From Actinernus sp. WN-2022 (taxonomy: Eukaryota; Cnidaria; Anthozoa; Actiniaria; Actinernidae), in NCBI GenBank assembly GCA_030867875.1, contig JAOWCC010000019.1, forward strand, positions 36,189,976-36,253,975: 64,000 nucleotides of DNA, read 5' to 3'. The notes beneath the pieces were generated by a model that was not told the DNA's origin, searched no databases, and saw nothing but the letters and a program-made list of their open reading frames with translations. The position numbers were made by a program, and so were the translations under genes. Every line of letters begins with the position of its first letter. Within the stretch, counting starts at the first letter, position 1. This document shows positions 62,572 through 64,000 of the stretch, one piece after another.

Positions 62572-63926
62572 TATGGCGGCGGGCGGAGCGTGGAATTCTG
62601 AAATGGCTACTATCTTGATAAGTAATGGATTGGGGTATCTTATTGAGAACTTCTACAGGGAGAAAATAACTCCACACCTAATTAGCGAGTTGTCAGTTTA
62701 TGATTTTGAATTGCTGGGTGTACGTAGTCGAAGCGATATCATGGCACTGAGGATAGCCTCTTCAACATTTGGCTTCCAACCTCCACGAATGGTCAACAAT
62801 GGTTGTGGTGCTCCCAAGTTTCACATTCCAAAATGCGTGTTAAAGAACTTACTAGAAGAAGGATTTCTGATCAAAGAAATAAGTAACATGTTGACGGTCT
62901 GTGAGAGTACAGTTTACCGAAGAATGGCCATGTATGGGCTTAGTAAATTGGAGTTTACAGACATTTCTGATCAAGAACTCGATCAAAAAATCGGGGATAT
63001 GACAACAGAATTCCCCTATTGTGGAGAAAGTATTTTGAAACAAATCTTGGTAGAGAAAGGAATACATGTTCCTAGGATGAGACTCAGAGATAGTATCCAT
63101 CGCGTTGATGAGGAAGGGATACAACGGAGAAAGAAATGTTGTCCTCGCCGCCGTGTTTACAACGTTATGGGGCCAAATCATGTGTGGCACATTGACACAA
63201 ACCATAAGTTAATCAGGTGGAATTTCATCATTATTGGCGTTATTGATGGATTTAGTCGCCTAACAATCAGTTTGGAATGTAGAAACAACAACAGGTCAGA
63301 CACCGTCTTTCAGTGTTTTTTAAGGGGAGTTGAAAACTATGGATTACCAAGCAGGGTAAGGTCTGATAAAGGAAGAGAAAATGTCCTTGTGGCAGATTAC
63401 ATGATCAGAAGAAGAGATGCAAACAGAGCAAGTATGATATGTGGTAAAAGCACTCACAACCAAAGAATTGAGAGGTTGTGGCGTGATGTTTATAATGGTG
63501 TGTTAAGTTTTTATTATCAGAATCCTTGACCACCTAGATCACAGCCATATCCTAGCCCTACACTATATATACCTGCCACTAATAAATACCAAGCTTGAGC
63601 TATGGAGAAATGCCTGGTCTAGACATCGGATGAGGACAACAAAGTCTACACCACTTAGGCTGTGGGTTGCTGGACAATACCAAAATCCAGTAGGTATCGA
63701 TGAAGCATTGGCAGTTGCTAGTGATTATGGCATAGAGGGGTTTATTCCTGAAGATGATGTTGATTATGATGACAGGCCAGTGATTGAGGCCCCACTGAGT
63801 GAACTTAGTGAGCAATGCTTGGGTGAGCTGAAGTCACAAATACCACAAGACCAGAGTTCAATAAATCATGGAATAGATGCCTACTTAAAAGCACTAAATA
63901 TAATTAAACATGAAATTGCAGTATAA
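62572..63926 (+). pseudogene. rve-type integrase/transposase gene
   Basis: Start at ATG 62,572 (ATGGCGGCGGG) or the next ATG; the long frame upstream comes from the tandem array. HTH-like part: FLIKEISNMLTVCESTVYRR. Integrase core: NHVWHIDTNHKLIRWNFIII (Asp 1), IDGFSRL, RVRSDKGRENVLVADYM (Asp 2), KSTHNQRIERLWRDVYNGVL (Glu). At about 63,515-63,530 a small deletion shifts the frame (one frame stops at 63,529), and coding continues ILDHLDHSHILALHYIYLPL, RTTKSTPLRLWVAGQYQNPV to the stop at 63,926. It resembles widespread metazoan rve-core repeat proteins (Ginger-like in core type). Close to intact except for the one break. Confidence 0.82.
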
Positions 63927-64000
63927 AAGGGTTAGCTGCTCCTTGAAATTCAGGTTGCAGAGCAATGAAGAAAGTAATCAGTCCCCTCTAGCTGTTAGTC
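63927..64000. other. 3' flank of the rve gene
   Basis: No feature recognised before the window ends. Confidence 0.4.

Noticed and set aside
1..64000. CRISPR array, bacterial operon or phage island
   Set aside because: Introns, pol III SINEs and eukaryotic transposon families show eukaryotic nuclear DNA; the tandem arrays lack unique spacers.

Overview
This is eukaryotic genomic DNA, AT-rich, with spliced genes (GT/AG exon ends, long introns) and a very dense, layered load of transposable elements. No bacterial-style operon, rRNA array or CRISPR array was seen. The mix of Ngaro-type tyrosine-recombinase retrotransposon, BEL/Pao, ISL2EU with YqaJ, Crypton, CR1/L2-like LINEs with an SGNH-type ORF1 and DUF6589-like and RecQ-like repeat proteins fits a marine invertebrate, most likely an anthozoan cnidarian such as a stony coral. 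That assignment is inference. No conserved single-copy host gene was recognised.

Layout. 1-3.4 kb: repeats, a tRNA-derived SINE, a SINE nested in a MITE, and two minus-strand exons of a DDE-transposase-like gene. 3.4-8.6 kb: two nested or abutting LINEs, minus strand. 8.9-12.4 kb: plus-strand LINE fragments, one with an SGNH-like ORF1. 13.1-13.65 kb: TTAA-flanked MITE. 13.8-22.0 kb: a broken DUF6589-like gene, split first by a LINE (about 15.0-16.1 kb) and then by a complete ISL2EU element (17,846-21,719) with convergent THAP/DDE transposase and YqaJ nuclease genes. 22.6-24.3 kb: dispersed repeat and a second TTAA MITE. 24.3-31.2 kb: a Ngaro-type retrotransposon on the minus strand with the full A1-ORFs-B1-A2-B2 split repeats. 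31.7-38.0 kb: a BEL/Pao element with 200-bp LTRs and a 5-bp target duplication, inserted in a second copy of the dispersed repeat, beside a 325-bp MITE. 40.2-52.0 kb: a spread-out plus-strand gene whose exons show RAG1/Transib/CMC-like zinc and catalytic features; one of its introns holds a 4-kb long-TIR element with a 9-bp target duplication. 48.7-50.5 kb: hairpin and TIR elements. 53.0-55.4 kb: a decayed RecQ-like helicase on the minus strand with an internal near-perfect 636/639-bp tandem duplication. 55.8-57.2 kb: a coiled-coil pseudogene and two nested MITEs. 57.5-59.9 kb: a broken THAP-domain gene. 60.0-62.4 kb: hairpin MITE, a Crypton-type tyrosine recombinase gene and a 21-bp tandem array. 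62.6-63.9 kb: an rve-type integrase/transposase gene.

How the parts relate. Most coding sequence here is transposase, reverse transcriptase, recombinase or an accessory protein, and most of it is broken. The layering gives a relative history: the DUF6589-like gene predates the LINE and ISL2EU insertions, and the dispersed repeat predates BEL and a MITE. The most unusual signal is a 157-bp block, about 92% identical, placed upstream and in the same orientation of two unrelated repeat-type genes: the DUF6589-like gene (13,832-13,988) and the RecQ-like helicase (55,444-55,597). This suggests that the two gene types belong to one mobile-element system, or use one mobile promoter. The block carries CCAAT and TATA motifs that point away from the genes.
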